Positions 21,310 to 31,247 of a DNA stretch of 64,000 bases are shown piece by piece; position 1 is the stretch's first letter, and each line of letters opens with the position of its first letter. The position numbers and the translations under genes are program-made. The DNA is from Undaria pinnatifida (taxonomy: Eukaryota > Sar > Phaeophyceae > Laminariales > Alariaceae). The notes under the pieces were generated by a model. That model ran no database searches and was not told the origin of the DNA. It saw only the letters and a list, made by a program, of their open reading frames with translations. The stretch is from NCBI GenBank assembly GCA_012845835.1, contig JABAKD010000014.1, forward strand, positions 5,670,396 to 5,734,395. The letters run 5' to 3'.

Positions 21310-21888
21310 GACGCGTGCTACGATTTAGGTATTAAGGTATACCGCTTTTTGTCGAAAATGGTTTCTGAAATGACGGAGCTCCTTAACCCAAAAATCGTCG
21401 CAAATGTGTATGCCTTTTTTTTTTTTTGCATGATTCTCGTTTTGTATCTAGGCCATGGGATTTTTTCATCATCCGGTATCGTAGCAGTTATTATTGTGTT
21501 TTTTGTAGATTTATTATTTTCTCCAAATAAACCAGCTTTTGAGAGAGAGGTCTTAAGCTCTCCCAAAACTGAGGAACCCTTAGAAAAAAGATGGTGTAGA
21601 CTGATTCTACGATGATAGCTGCCCCCCCCAGAAAAAAAATCAGCGATTTTCTTTAACGAACGTTTCATGGCTTCTCGACACAAGGAAGGATACAAATGAA
21701 AACAAAGTATCCATAGTTTTTCTTGTGTGCTAAAAGGTCTATCGATCGATGACGTCGGGGTGTCGAGGGACACCGTATCTCAGGAGATACGACCGGGAGC
21801 CGGTTTTGAAACCGGCGATTTTGTTGAAGAAAAATTGGGGGGGGCTGCCGTAGTAAGACTATGTACCTCTATCGTAGCACGCGTCAGT
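21310..21888 (+). mobile_element. MITE family A copy split by family C
   Basis: GACGCGTGCTACGATTTAGG opens it. The body continues to GATGGTGTA at 21598, is interrupted by family C, and resumes at GTACCTCTATCGTAGCACGC, ending at 21888. GTA at both junctions fits a short target duplication. Confidence 0.85.
21598..21861 (+). mobile_element. MITE family C, nested in the right end of family A
   Basis: It begins GACTGATTCTACGATGATAG and ends GGGGCTGCCGTAGTAAGACT. The interior is the full family C body (CTCAGGAGATACGACCGGG, TTTTGAAACCGGCGAT). Confidence 0.85.
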
Positions 21889-21904
21889 GGCTCAAATCCA
21901 GTAG

Positions 21905-22505
21905 TGAAAATGGGTATATCATAACACAATAATACCGCAGCCTTGGCCCTGGCGTAGTTCATCAGTCGCGTACAACACGCCTCTTTCGGAAATCCCGGTA
22001 AAATGCCACAAAGGCTTTTTTCGATTATTTTAGGGGGCGTATATATCATAACACAATTATTATACCGCAGCCTTCGTCCTGGCGTAATTCATCAGTCGCG
22101 TACCACGCGCCTCTTTGGGAAATCCCGCTACGTAGAATGCCACAAGAAGGCTTTGAAATGTTTCAGGGGCCTTAGTAGCGCGAAAAAGGTCTCCACCATG
22201 GACCGGTATTCCAAGATCCTTTGGAGGAAGAAAAAGTTGTCTGCAAGTAGACCGATGTTCCAAGTTCCTTTGGAGGGCATTGCGCGAGAAAAATGTACCT
22301 CCCCCAAACCCAGGTCGATTTTCCGAGCTTATCTAGAGAGTTTGGCAAGAAAAGGGTATCTACCAAGGTCCGTAAGAGGGCGTAGTAGCTAGAAAAAGGT
22401 ATCTGATCAGACCGATATTTTCCAAGTTTTTTAGAGGACTCTTCGAAATAACAGGGTGTCCACCAGGCCGATATGCCACGTTCCTTTGAAAGGTTTAGGT
22501 AGAAC
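21905..22505 (+). repeat. Two tandem arrays (about 126 and about 60 bases)
   Basis: ATATCATAACACAA with CATCAGTCGCGTAC...CGCCTCTTT is present at about 21915 and 22041, a period of 126. From about 22165 to 22505 a degenerate unit of about 60 bases (AAAAAGGT..CCACCA....CCG.TATTCCAAG.TCCTTTGGAGG) repeats about six times. Non-coding. Confidence 0.65.
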
Positions 22506-22514
22506 AAGAGGTTA

Positions 22515-22776
22515 GACTGATTCTTGCTACGATAGCCCCCCCCTCAAAAAACCAGCGGTTTTCTTTAACGAACGTGTCATGGCTGCTCGACACGAGGAAG
22601 GATGCTAGATGGAAAAAAAGAAGCTTCATTTATGCTCTTGTTTGCAAAGGGCTGTCGATCGATGACGTCGAGGCGTCGAGAGACACCGTATTTCAGGAGA
22701 TACGGCCGCGAGCTGGTTTGAAAACCGGCGATTTCGTTAAAGAAAAGTTGGGAGGGCTGCTACCGTAGAATGACTC
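22515..22776 (+). mobile_element. MITE family C copy
   Basis: GACTGATTCTTGCTACGATAG opens it and CTGCTACCGTAGAATGACTC closes it, 262 bases with the standard interior. Confidence 0.85.
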
Positions 22777-23194
22777 GGTATATACCGGGGACCGATGCTC
22801 CAAGGTCCCTTTCAGGGCTTAACTCGACCGTTCACTGCCCCAGCGTCCACAGTTACTGCACTGCAGCTCTGACACCCTCCGCTGCTGTGCGATTTTTCCT
22901 TGCAATTTCGATTCGAGAGATTTTTCGTCTTGGCCCTCCCGTGACTAGAACATGAATTTAGTGAACGCTGAAACTCTGTGCTGGCTTTTTTGGGCAAGGC
23001 TGTCGGCGTGTGCGCGATGCCCTATATTCCACAATGTATGGGTACGCGGGGGCATATACCACTTTCTGTATGGGCACAGCTGCGATAGTGCGGCACTCTG
23101 CACTGCTGTCGACGCAACTGTCCCTTTATAGTGCGGTCGGTGTGACTACGGAATTTTTTCAGCTGTCCAGGCGTTAGGCGGTCTTCCTACTGCC

Positions 23195-23530
23195 GGTACA
23201 TGTGCTGCCCTTCCACAACGCTGCTAGGATAGGTGCTTCATTTTTTTTTGCAGCTGTCACGACGGATAATGTCCGTTGCGATGCGGTTTACTGTTGGCGG
23301 AGACGCTGAGCACTTTACTTTTGGTGCAAACGCTGCCTTTCTGCTGCTGCTCTTAGTACATGTGCTGCCCTTCACGATGCTGCTAGGGTCTATGCTGGCA
23401 TTTTTTTTCTCTGCACATGTTCGGACAGCTACTGCCCGTTACAGAGCGCTTACTACAGTTCGCGGAGATACTGCGCCTAACACAGCTTTTATTAGTGCAA
23501 GTGGGGATCAGCCCGTTTGATGCGGTACTT
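23195..23530 (+). repeat. Degenerate tandem pair, period about 160
   Basis: GTACATGTGCTGCCCTTC occurs at about 23198 and 23357. Both copies continue with CTGCTAGG, a poly-T run and ACTGTTGGCGGAGA / ACAGTTCGCGGAGA. It lies upstream of the clearer arrays leading into the gag frame. Confidence 0.6.
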
Positions 23531-23679
23531 GGGGGCAAACAGCCTTTCTATTCGGCTGCGGGCGTACACACCTTTTCTACAGCTGGTCTTGGCATTATAC
23601 TACCCTTTTTAAGGCGGTTGGTGTTGTCGTCATCCGTGGTCACGGGAGCAATTTGGCAGCAATCAGCACTACTGTAGGC

Positions 23680-24150
23680 TCGACCGTCCCTCTATAGTGC
23701 GGTCGGTGGGGGAACCGCCTTGTTCGGACGCTATTATACTACGCATCTCGATGCCGTTGGAATTGTCGTTACCTCTCAACACAGCAGCGATGATACAGCA
23801 ATCCGCACTGTAGGCGTGATCGTCCCCCTATAGTGCGGACGGTGGGAAAACTGCCTTGTTCGGGGGTTATACTGCCCATCTTCGTGCGGTTGGTATTGTC
23901 GGTACCCATGAGCACAGCAACGATAATGCAGCGAGCAGCACTACTGTAGGCGCGACCGCGCCCCTATAGTGCTGTCGGTGGGGAAACTACCTTGTTCGGG
24001 GGCTATACTGCCCATCTTTGTGCGGTTGGTATTGTCGGTACCTATGGGCGCAGCAACGATAGTGCATCGAGCAGCACTGCTGTAGGCGCGACCGTCCCCC
24101 TATAGTGCGGTCGATGGGGAAACTACTTTGTTCAAGCGTTGTACTCACCT
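23680..24150 (+). repeat. Tandem array, period about 133, 3.5 copies
   Basis: CGACCGTCCCTCTATAGTGCGG at about 23682 recurs at about 23818, 23952 and 24088. Each copy has GCGGTTGGTATTGTCGGTACC and ends with CACTACTGTAGGCGCGACC. It lies between the MITE at 22776 and the retroelement gag, so it may be leader or LTR-derived. Confidence 0.75.
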
Positions 24151-24179
24151 TGTCATCTGATTGGCATATGTACAACCAT

Positions 24180-24730
24180 ATACTGTGCTACCCCCCCCTA
24201 CAATACTGTTGAGGCGGATGCTGCCCATTTGTTTTTTGTATACGGTTGGCGGCGCGATCCTCTACTGTGCTACCCCCCCCTACACTACCGTTGGGGCAGA
24301 TGCTGCCCGTTTTTTTCATTCGGTTGGCTGCGCGATGCTCTACTGTGCTACCCGCCCTACACTCCTGTTGGGTGACCCTTTGCTGTGCTACCCCCTTACA
24401 CTGCATCTGGGTTAAATGCTGCCTGTTTTGGTGCGATGAGCGTCGGCTTGTTGGGCGAACCTTTAATGTGCTACCCCCTACACTGCACCTAGGTTTAATG
24501 CTGTCTGTTTTGGTGCGATGAGCGTCGACGTGTTAGGCGACCCTTCACTGTGCTGCCCCCCTACACTGTGCATGGGATGAATGCTGCCTGTTTTGGTGCG
24601 ATGGGCGTGGGCAACCCTTTACTGTGCTACCCCCCCCCTACACTGCACCTAGGTTAAATGCTGCTTGTTTTGGTGCGATGGGCGTGGGCGTTTGGGCGAC
24701 GCTTTCGTGTGCTACTACCCCCGCCTAGGT
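24180..24730 (+). repeat. Tandem array, period about 80, about eight copies
   Basis: CTGTGCTACCCCCCC-type starts occur near 24184, 24266, 24341, 24382, 24468, 24549, 24621 and 24707. They are followed by ACACTGCACCTAGG, TTAAATGCTGCCTGTTTTGG and GTGCGATGAGCGT. The open frames here follow the repeat and have no domains. Confidence 0.75.
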
Positions 24731-25160
24731 TGAATACTGCCTGTTTAAGTACGATGGGTGCAGACGTGCCTTTACTGTGTTGCACTCCTTGCACTGCGGT
24801 TAGGGTCAGTGCTGCTCATTTTTGGCCGCTTTTACTGCGGTTCGTGCGGGCGTTACCCGTATACCCTACGGTCAGACTGAGCGCTGCTTTTATGTTGCGG
24901 TTTTGGTGGATGGTACCCTTATCTTACCGCTGTCCTCATTTTATACCGCTAGTTGGCGTGGCTGCTACCATCACTGATGCTGGACGGAGTCGAGGCCCAT
25001 ATCTTGCTGTTTGCTGAAACACAGATATATCGCTACTTGCAGCAGGGACACCACAACAATATATCTGCCTCCATACCTTCTTTACGCGTCGTTCCCATCC
25101 CGCCACCTTCCCCCACACCCCCTCCTTCCGCTGCCCTCCCTACAGCTAACAAGCAACAAC

Positions 25161-26969
25161 ATGTCTACCAGTGAGGAAGCGGGCTACTCGCGGCAGACTG
25201 AGGTCTTCCACGCGCCCCAACCTGGATGTCCACGAGACACGGAGAGCTCGCTCGAGATCCCGCGACTCGAGACGGGGGGAATCACCGGAGGCGGGTTGCG
25301 GTGACGAGACAGAAGACGGACCACCATATCACCACCCGGACCCACCAACCCAGAGGGTCGACTCGCCGGTTCGCGCAGAGAACAAGACGGATCAACCTCC
25401 ACCGGACTCGGGGGCGTCTCGACGCCAGCTCTCGCCAGCCCCGGGGGAGCGCCACCAGCTGCCCCCCCCCGCTCTCGACGGGGCACCACCGCCGCCACCT
25501 GGGCTCTCCGCGCTCGACAGAGCGCAACCCCCAGGGCTCCCGGGACCTGGGCGCGCATGCCGGTCCCTTGGACTTGGCTTATGCGGCGGCGCGGGCCCAG
25601 TGGGCGCTCGACGACGCCAACCACATGATTCTTCGCGTGAAGCACGCCGACGTCGGTTTGACGGAGATATCGAGCAGGCGAAGACCGCTGCGCGGGAGGC
25701 GTCTCTGGTAGTGGAGAGGGCGCAACATGCCCTTGCCCAATCAGTTTCGTCGGCTGCGGCAGGAGCTACTGCGGCCCCCTCGCCTTCGATGCGCCCGCAG
25801 GGTGTCACATCCCAGCGACCACGACCCGGGGACGCCGCCTTTTTCAAGGGCAGCGTCGCGTGCATGGAGTCTGCACCGAGGTTAGAGTTCTCGCCAGCGT
25901 TGGCGACCGCGGTGGTGGAAACGGCCTCCGCCCTCCTCACGTCAGAAAGGTCGGCGTCGTGGCAAGTGGACGCCCTTTTAGTCGAAGCGGCCTGGACTCG
26001 CATGAATTGTACGCCCTATGCCGGCCAGACGAGAGCCGCCCCGACCCTTGCCCTCGCCAAGGCCCTGCTGATGGCCCACGACGAGCCCCCCGACCCCGTC
26101 TTCTGGTCGAACCCCGGAGGAAGAGTTGGCGGAACGCAACCGGGGGAAACAGCGACGCAGCGACAGTCGCGACCGCGGGGACCGCAAGCGTGGGGGTGGC
26201 AGCAAAAATGGTGGGGGTGGCAGCAAAAATGGTGGGGGTGGCGACCACCGCCACCGCGGCGGGGGTGACAGCGGTGGTAGAGGCGGGGGGGGCGCATCGG
26301 GTGCTGATGTGGCTGAGGGCGTCGCCGAGGGGGCAACTTTGGTCCAACAACAGGGGCAGTTGGCCGCAGCTCTGGCGGAGGCAACGGAGGGCGGAGAAAC
26401 GACGATGTGGCTGAGGGCGCCGCCGAGGGGGGAACTTTGGCCCAACAACCGGGGAAGTTGGCCGTAGCTCTGGCTGAGGCAACGGAGGGCGGAGAAACGG
26501 CGCGAGAGGACGTTCAGCGTGGGACTGCTCGTCAACCTCCTACCGCTCGTCTTCGTTCTCGAGCACGGACGACCACAGCGAGGTGGCCGTGATAGCAGGC
26601 AAGAGGTGTCAAGAGCCATGGCAGGAGGAGCATCTGGTCCTGAGGCTTTCACCCTCCTGTTGCGTCTGCTGATCACGCACTTCGACGGGGTTGACACGGA
26701 GGAGGGCTACACTAAGTTGCATACTTTTGGAATGTGTAACGGCATGCCTTTTTCCGATTTCAGCGGGGAGTTTCGCGTACTTATGCCGACCGCTAACGGA
26801 GAGTGAGCGTGTTTTGTCTCCGGGGACGGATGTGATGTTGGAGAAGGTTCGGGTAGCGGCGAATGGGCAATTCCCGGCTCTCATGCCTGCGTTGTACCCT
26901 GGTTTGAACGCAACGGACCCGCGGCCATACGCCTCGTTGGATGCTATAAGGCGGGCTTTTAGTGACTAA
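25161..26969 (+). pseudogene. Retroelement gag-like region, frameshifted
   Basis: An ATG at 25161 opens a short frame. Gag-like sequence then moves between frames. There is an alanine-rich helical, probably coiled-coil, stretch (LDLAYAAARAQWALDDAN near 25565, continuing as DIEQAKTAAREASLVVERAQ near 25665). A basic Arg/Gly region near 26130-26290 follows. A capsid-like segment lies at 26620-26969 (LLLRLLITHFDGV, then a frame change near 26805 into MLEKVRVAANGQFPALMPAL). A 92-base tandem duplication is at about 26315-26500. Position upstream of the zinc knuckle and pol domains supports gag. The product would be nonfunctional as it stands. Confidence 0.65.
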
Positions 26970-27327
26970 GCGCATAATAAGACTCCTGCCGTCAACGGCA
27001 AAACACTTTTTCTCTGCCTGTTTCTTCGACGGGAGCGCGGTCATCCGCCCCGTCGGGGCCCCGGCCCGCCGATCATGAGCGTGGCCAGGGCCGAGTGCCG
27101 CCCCAGTCGCTTTCGTGGCAGACGGGATCGAGCCATCATTCAACTGTCATGCCCATCGATGATTCATCTGACCCTTGGCTTGACCACACATCGAACTGCT
27201 GGCCACTAGAAGAGCATCATTATGCAGAAGTTTTCGCCGTTAATGCCTCGTTTAAGAAGACGACCCTCCACTTTGAAGCGGCCTCCTTTCACCTTGCGCT
27301 GATGCTCTCCGACACAACCCGGGGCTT

Positions 27328-27369
27328 TGCCTCAACTGCCACGAAGACAACCATTCCTTCAAGCATTGT
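27328..27369 (+). pseudogene. CCHC zinc knuckle of gag
   Basis: The translated motif CLNCHEDNHSFKHC is an exact C-x2-C-x4-H-x4-C knuckle, preceded by LRHNPGL. In-frame stops lie just upstream (for example 27274), so it is a remnant. Such knuckles in retroelement Gag bind the element RNA. It fixes this region as gag/gag-pol. Confidence 0.85.
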
Positions 27370-27399
27370 AGGCATACTTTCATTGCTGCGAGTGGCTGC

Positions 27400-28700
27400 T
27401 TGAACCCTGAACTTGGTCAACTTGGCGACGATGACGCACACCGACGTTGACGAACACGCATGGTCTGCTACCGCCGAGACGATAAATCTTATCGCCCGAA
27501 GAACAAGAAAAACGGTCGCCATTTTTCAGGTCAATCGCAAGGGTACCACCAGGATCAGAGCCAGGTAAACTGTCACAACGATACCACATACACGTCGGAT
27601 CACGATGGTGGTATCCCGCGCTCGCCCGCCTTTTCTGCCCCCGCTCTTTCTCCTCGAATGCGCTTTGGAGCCGCCCACAACCCGGGCAGAAATGCTTTCG
27701 TGCGCCAGCCTGGCACATTCCGTAACGGCAATCGACAGCTCGACGACGGTACGGCACTGTCGACAACACTGTCGGGGGGCACCTCTTTTGGTTTCAAAAG
27801 ATGTTCGTGCTCTGTCGCTAGCCTGTCCAACAACGCAGCACAGACTGCCTCTGAGAAGAGCCCACGGGCTCCTACGCCGTCTGCGGCTGATTCTCACGAC
27901 GTAGTACCGGCGGTGGGAACTAGCGTTTCGAGCGTGGCTCCCTCCAGCCAGTTTTTGTTTTTTCGACGGCGAGAACGCGCGCTTCCAGCGACGTTCCCCT
28001 CGGCCATGGTCTGAGTTCGGCGACGGGAACCGCGCTTCCAGCGCCGTTTCCCTCAACCGCGGCATAAACTCAGCAATGGGGGTACGCGCTCCAAACGCCG
28101 CCCCCATCAACCATGGCACGGGAGCCTGCGCTTTGCGCGCTCCTCCCCAGGCACGCGTCGCGCAACAATAAACCTGCGGCGACGGCGCGTCGCCTTTTTA
28201 CGCGAACGTGTTCATCCCCCCCTCTCCCTGACCAGGCGGTGGCAGTCGGTTTAAAGTGTGGGACGGTCGACCCTCAAACACTTTTTCTCACCACGAGGTG
28301 GTGGTCGATTTGAGGTGTGGGAAGGCCAACACTACAACACCGAGATCTTTTGCGAGGCTCAATCCGGTGTTTGCTCGCGATAACAGCGGGTGCTCTGTCC
28401 TTTTTTTCCATCAAGGAGGAGTCGACAAGATTAGCTACCTCGTTTCCCTTCACCAAAAGGCATAACAGAAAAGAGCCTCCTCGAGTAAAAACATTATTGC
28501 CACTTTCCCGAGCCCCGCTCCAGAAGACGCCCACAGGGTCTACGGACCCTGCTTCGTCTTTCATCACGCTAACCCACGCGTTTCAGGCTACGTCTGCCCC
28601 AGTGGCACAGAAAGAAGACCCGACACTGGGCGACGGGCCAGTGGTGACGCCACGGCCTCCAGCCTGACCAGCTGGACGCTATTCCCGTAAATTTACGGAA
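27400..28700 (+). other. Unassigned gag-pol spacer
   Basis: A 184-codon plus frame (27460-28014) and others are open, with Ser/Thr/Pro-rich composition. No aspartic protease signature (D-S/T-G) or reverse transcriptase motif was found in the three plus frames. Near 27985-28125 a block ending in CCGCGCTTCCAGCG repeats about three times. Confidence 0.45.
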
Positions 28701-28744
28701 GAATCGCGCATCTCGTCAAGCAGAAACAGCTCAGAGCCCCTGTT

Positions 28745-29345
28745 CCTTCGGGCGCAGCTAGAGCAGTTTTCTTGCGATTATACGCCAAAGAGCGAAGCGG
28801 CCACGACGCGAGAAACCGCGGGTTTGGACGCGCGTCGTGCTCTCGAGGCCTGGTGTTCCTGAGGGGGACACAACAGGCTCAAAGTGCCGAGGACTGGTGT
28901 TCCCAGAGGGGGACAATGCAGACCCAAATGTCCAACGAGGCTACCGACGGGTTGGTACGGTCGGTGTTGGACTTTTTTTCGTGTGTAGCGAGGGCGGCTT
29001 CTAACGAGGTTCCGCCAGCAAGTGAAGAAGACCCGAGGCAAGAAATCCCGGATTCGGACTCGCATCTTGCTCCCGAGGCCTGGTGCTCCCGCAAAGGGAC
29101 ACTACAGGCCCAAAGAGCTGAGGACTGGTGTTCCCAGAAGGGGACATCGCAGACCCACAAATGTCCAACGAGGCTACCGACGGGTTGGCACCGTCGGTTT
29201 TTGCCATTTTTCGGGCGCAGTTAGAGCGGATTCTCGCGTTTTTCTGCCAACGAGCGAGGAAGACCCGAGTCGAGAAACCACGGGTTCGGATTCGCGTCGT
29301 GCCCCCGAGGCCTGGTGTTCCCGGACGGGGACATTGCAGGCGGGG
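28745..29345 (+). repeat. Tandem array of about 200-230-base units coding EDPxxE...EAWCS repeats
   Basis: Three units share a segment translating to GSDSRRAPEAWCSRTGTLQA (variants PEAWCSRKGTLQAQRAEDW, EAWCS, AEDWCSQ) and TDGL...SVF/LDFF. Individual units fall in different plus frames because of indels. The array lies immediately upstream of the NADAR frame and has no counterpart in the host NADAR gene at 12996. Confidence 0.65.
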
Positions 29346-29377
29346 CCCCCAAATTCCAAAACGGCTTTTGATCCTCT

Positions 29378-29873
29378 CTCGAATACTAAACAGACAAAGT
29401 GGTGTTGTTCTGGCAGCCCCCATCCTATTTTCCACCGTGGTCCCCTTCGTCGTTTGCCGTGGACGACGTGCCATATTCTTGCGCGGAGCAGTACATGATG
29501 GCCGAAAAGACCAGGCTTGTCCAAGACCATCGAGCAGTGGGGCTCATCATGTCATCGCCTAGTCCAGCACACGCAAACGCATCAGCCGAGGCGTGCGCAG
29601 CTTTGACTCCGGTGTCGGGGATAGGGAGAAGCAAAACGCCGTGTTATCTGGCACCTACGCCAAATTCACGCAAAATCCAGCCATAAAAAATCACCTTTTG
29701 AGTTCTGACAACAAGATTCTGGCTGTATCCAACCCTCTAGATCCAGTGTGGGGCGTTGGTCTCGGGTAGGATGATCCCAGGGCCAACAACCCATGCCAGT
29801 GGAGAGGAAACATTAGCTCGGTGAGGCACTTTCTGCCGTTCGCGAAGCTATTCGCAACAGTGAGACCGGATAG
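29378..29873 (+). pseudogene. NADAR-domain reading frame inside the retroelement
   Basis: The sequence follows the NADAR domain from start to end: EY(stop)TDKVVLFW, SPSSFAVDDVPYSCAEQYMM, then after a frame change near 29570 GTYAKFTQNPAIKNHLL, NKILAVSNPLDPVWGVGL and QWRGN. After another shift near 29820 it reads EALSAVREAIRNSETG, ending at its own TAG (29871). In-frame stops at 29387 and 29767 show decay. Both junctions where the host gene has introns are contiguous here. Divergence from the host copy is large, so it is not a recent retrocopy of that gene. Families of this kind hydrolyse N-glycosidic ADP-ribose or riboflavin-intermediate bonds. What it did for the element is unknown. Confidence 0.85.
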
Positions 29874-30034
29874 GCGCACCCGGCCTCCCCTAGTCGGTTC
29901 CGCACCTGCACTGCGAATGCAAGAACCAATAAATCTCGTCCGTGCCGCGGTCGGGCCGTTAACAGCGGCAGGCGTTCGCAATGCTTCCCCTTCGGAGTTT
30001 CCGACCTTTTTCTCGGGCGCGTTGGCCAACTAAA

Positions 30035-30490
30035 ACCCGTGAAGTTTTGGAGATAGCTTCTGGCGTCGGTCCTGACCTTGCGCTGTCAGAACACGGCCCC
30101 TGTTTCGTCGGGAGTACTGTGATGCTGGACGACGTTTCGCTCACTATGAAATCGCGTACTTCAGTCGAGCAACGCTCGACTCGGAGAGGCACTGGACTCC
30201 TCTAGATTTGGGGACCGGCAGCATTGCTTGGGTTCCCAAACGCCTCCGAGGGTACTTGTGGGGAACAAAGTTCCGCGTATCCTCCGGCCACAAAACACAG
30301 GAGAGCATTGGCAAAGTGGGGACCCTCAATGCACGAGTCCAGCGGTAGCTTGAGTTCGTCACCGCGTTTGATTGCACACTCGAGTACCGCAAAGGCAGCG
30401 CCAACGGCATCGCCGATTTTTCTGGCCCGTTTTCCAGAGCCTGATACGGAGTACGACTGCAGTGGCTTGACAAACTTCAACTCCGTGGGG
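30035..30490 (+). pseudogene. Retroelement RNase H
   Basis: The translated order is LEIASGVGPDLALSEHG (normally TDASGVG), HYEIAYFSRATLDSERHW, TPLDLGTGSIAW, KRLRGYLWGTKF, QESIGKVG and TAFDCTLEYRKGSANG. This matches the Ty3/gypsy RNase H block. The usual first catalytic Asp position reads Ile-Ala-Ser, and an in-frame TAG at 30346 replaces the expected Trp codon after VQR. It begins only about 160 bases after the NADAR stop, with no reverse transcriptase between. Confidence 0.8.
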
Positions 30491-30589
30491 TTGACAAGCC
30501 CCAACCCCGTTGGAGATAGCGGTATCTACCTCCTACGGACCGGCGAGCTGCGCGCTCCCTCTTCGCCGATCCCAGGGGTCGGTTTGGGT

Positions 30590-30725
30590 GAACTCGTGCC
30601 CCGCACCGAAAGCACTGCTTTGGGTGGACTCGTCCCCCGCACCGAACGCACTGCCTTGGGTGGACTCGTACCCTCGCCGAAAGCACTGTCTTGGGTGGGT
30701 TCGTGCCCCGCACTGAATATGCTGC
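30590..30725 (+). repeat. 42-base coding repeat, about four copies
   Basis: A 14-residue unit of the type LVPRTESTALGG repeats about four times in frame (starts near 30594, 30636 and 30678, and a degraded one near 30700). It forms a linker between RNase H and integrase. Because 42 is a multiple of three, the array keeps the frame. Confidence 0.7.
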
Positions 30726-31247
30726 CTTGGGTGAGCTCCGTTTCACCTCTACCGCATTTCACGATTTTCGCACGCACGAGCCACGCATAAGGATTGACGG
30801 TCTTTGTGCTCCCCCGGGGAGATTCGTCGCTCGTGTTTCTGCCGCCGTCGCCACTACCGAAGGCTGTACCGGCCGCGGGTCGGTTTCACCTGCCACTGAC
30901 ACCGTTTTTGCTTCGGTTTCTGTCGTACCCATCGAGGGCGGCACGGGCTCCGCAGAAGCCCTGGCTGCAGCGACGCCCATCGCACAGCCGACACCCCTAT
31001 CAAGGAGTTCTGCACAGGAGACGAACTCCGCCGCGACCACCGGTTCGACTGTGTCCATCTTTGTCTTGCTTGGCGCACCAGCGCCCCCGTCGTCGACGAC
31101 GCGCCGACGAACAGCGAGAGCAACCGGTAATACACCCCGCTGTAGAATATGGGTTCGGACCCGGCGGGGCCCCTCGGCCATTTTCCAGACGGGGTTCACG
31201 CGTTATTCGCCTGCCGATTGGAAGCGAGAGCAGCAGGCTGAGCCGAC

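Noticed and set aside
24180-24420. Membrane-protein-like open frames upstream of gag
   Set aside because: They follow the 80-base tandem repeat and shift with it. No start or domain supports a gene.
25161-26600. Long overlapping open frames on both strands at 25.2-26.7 kb
   Set aside because: These are shadows created by GC-rich, repetitive gag sequence. Only the plus-strand gag-like segments fit the element layout.
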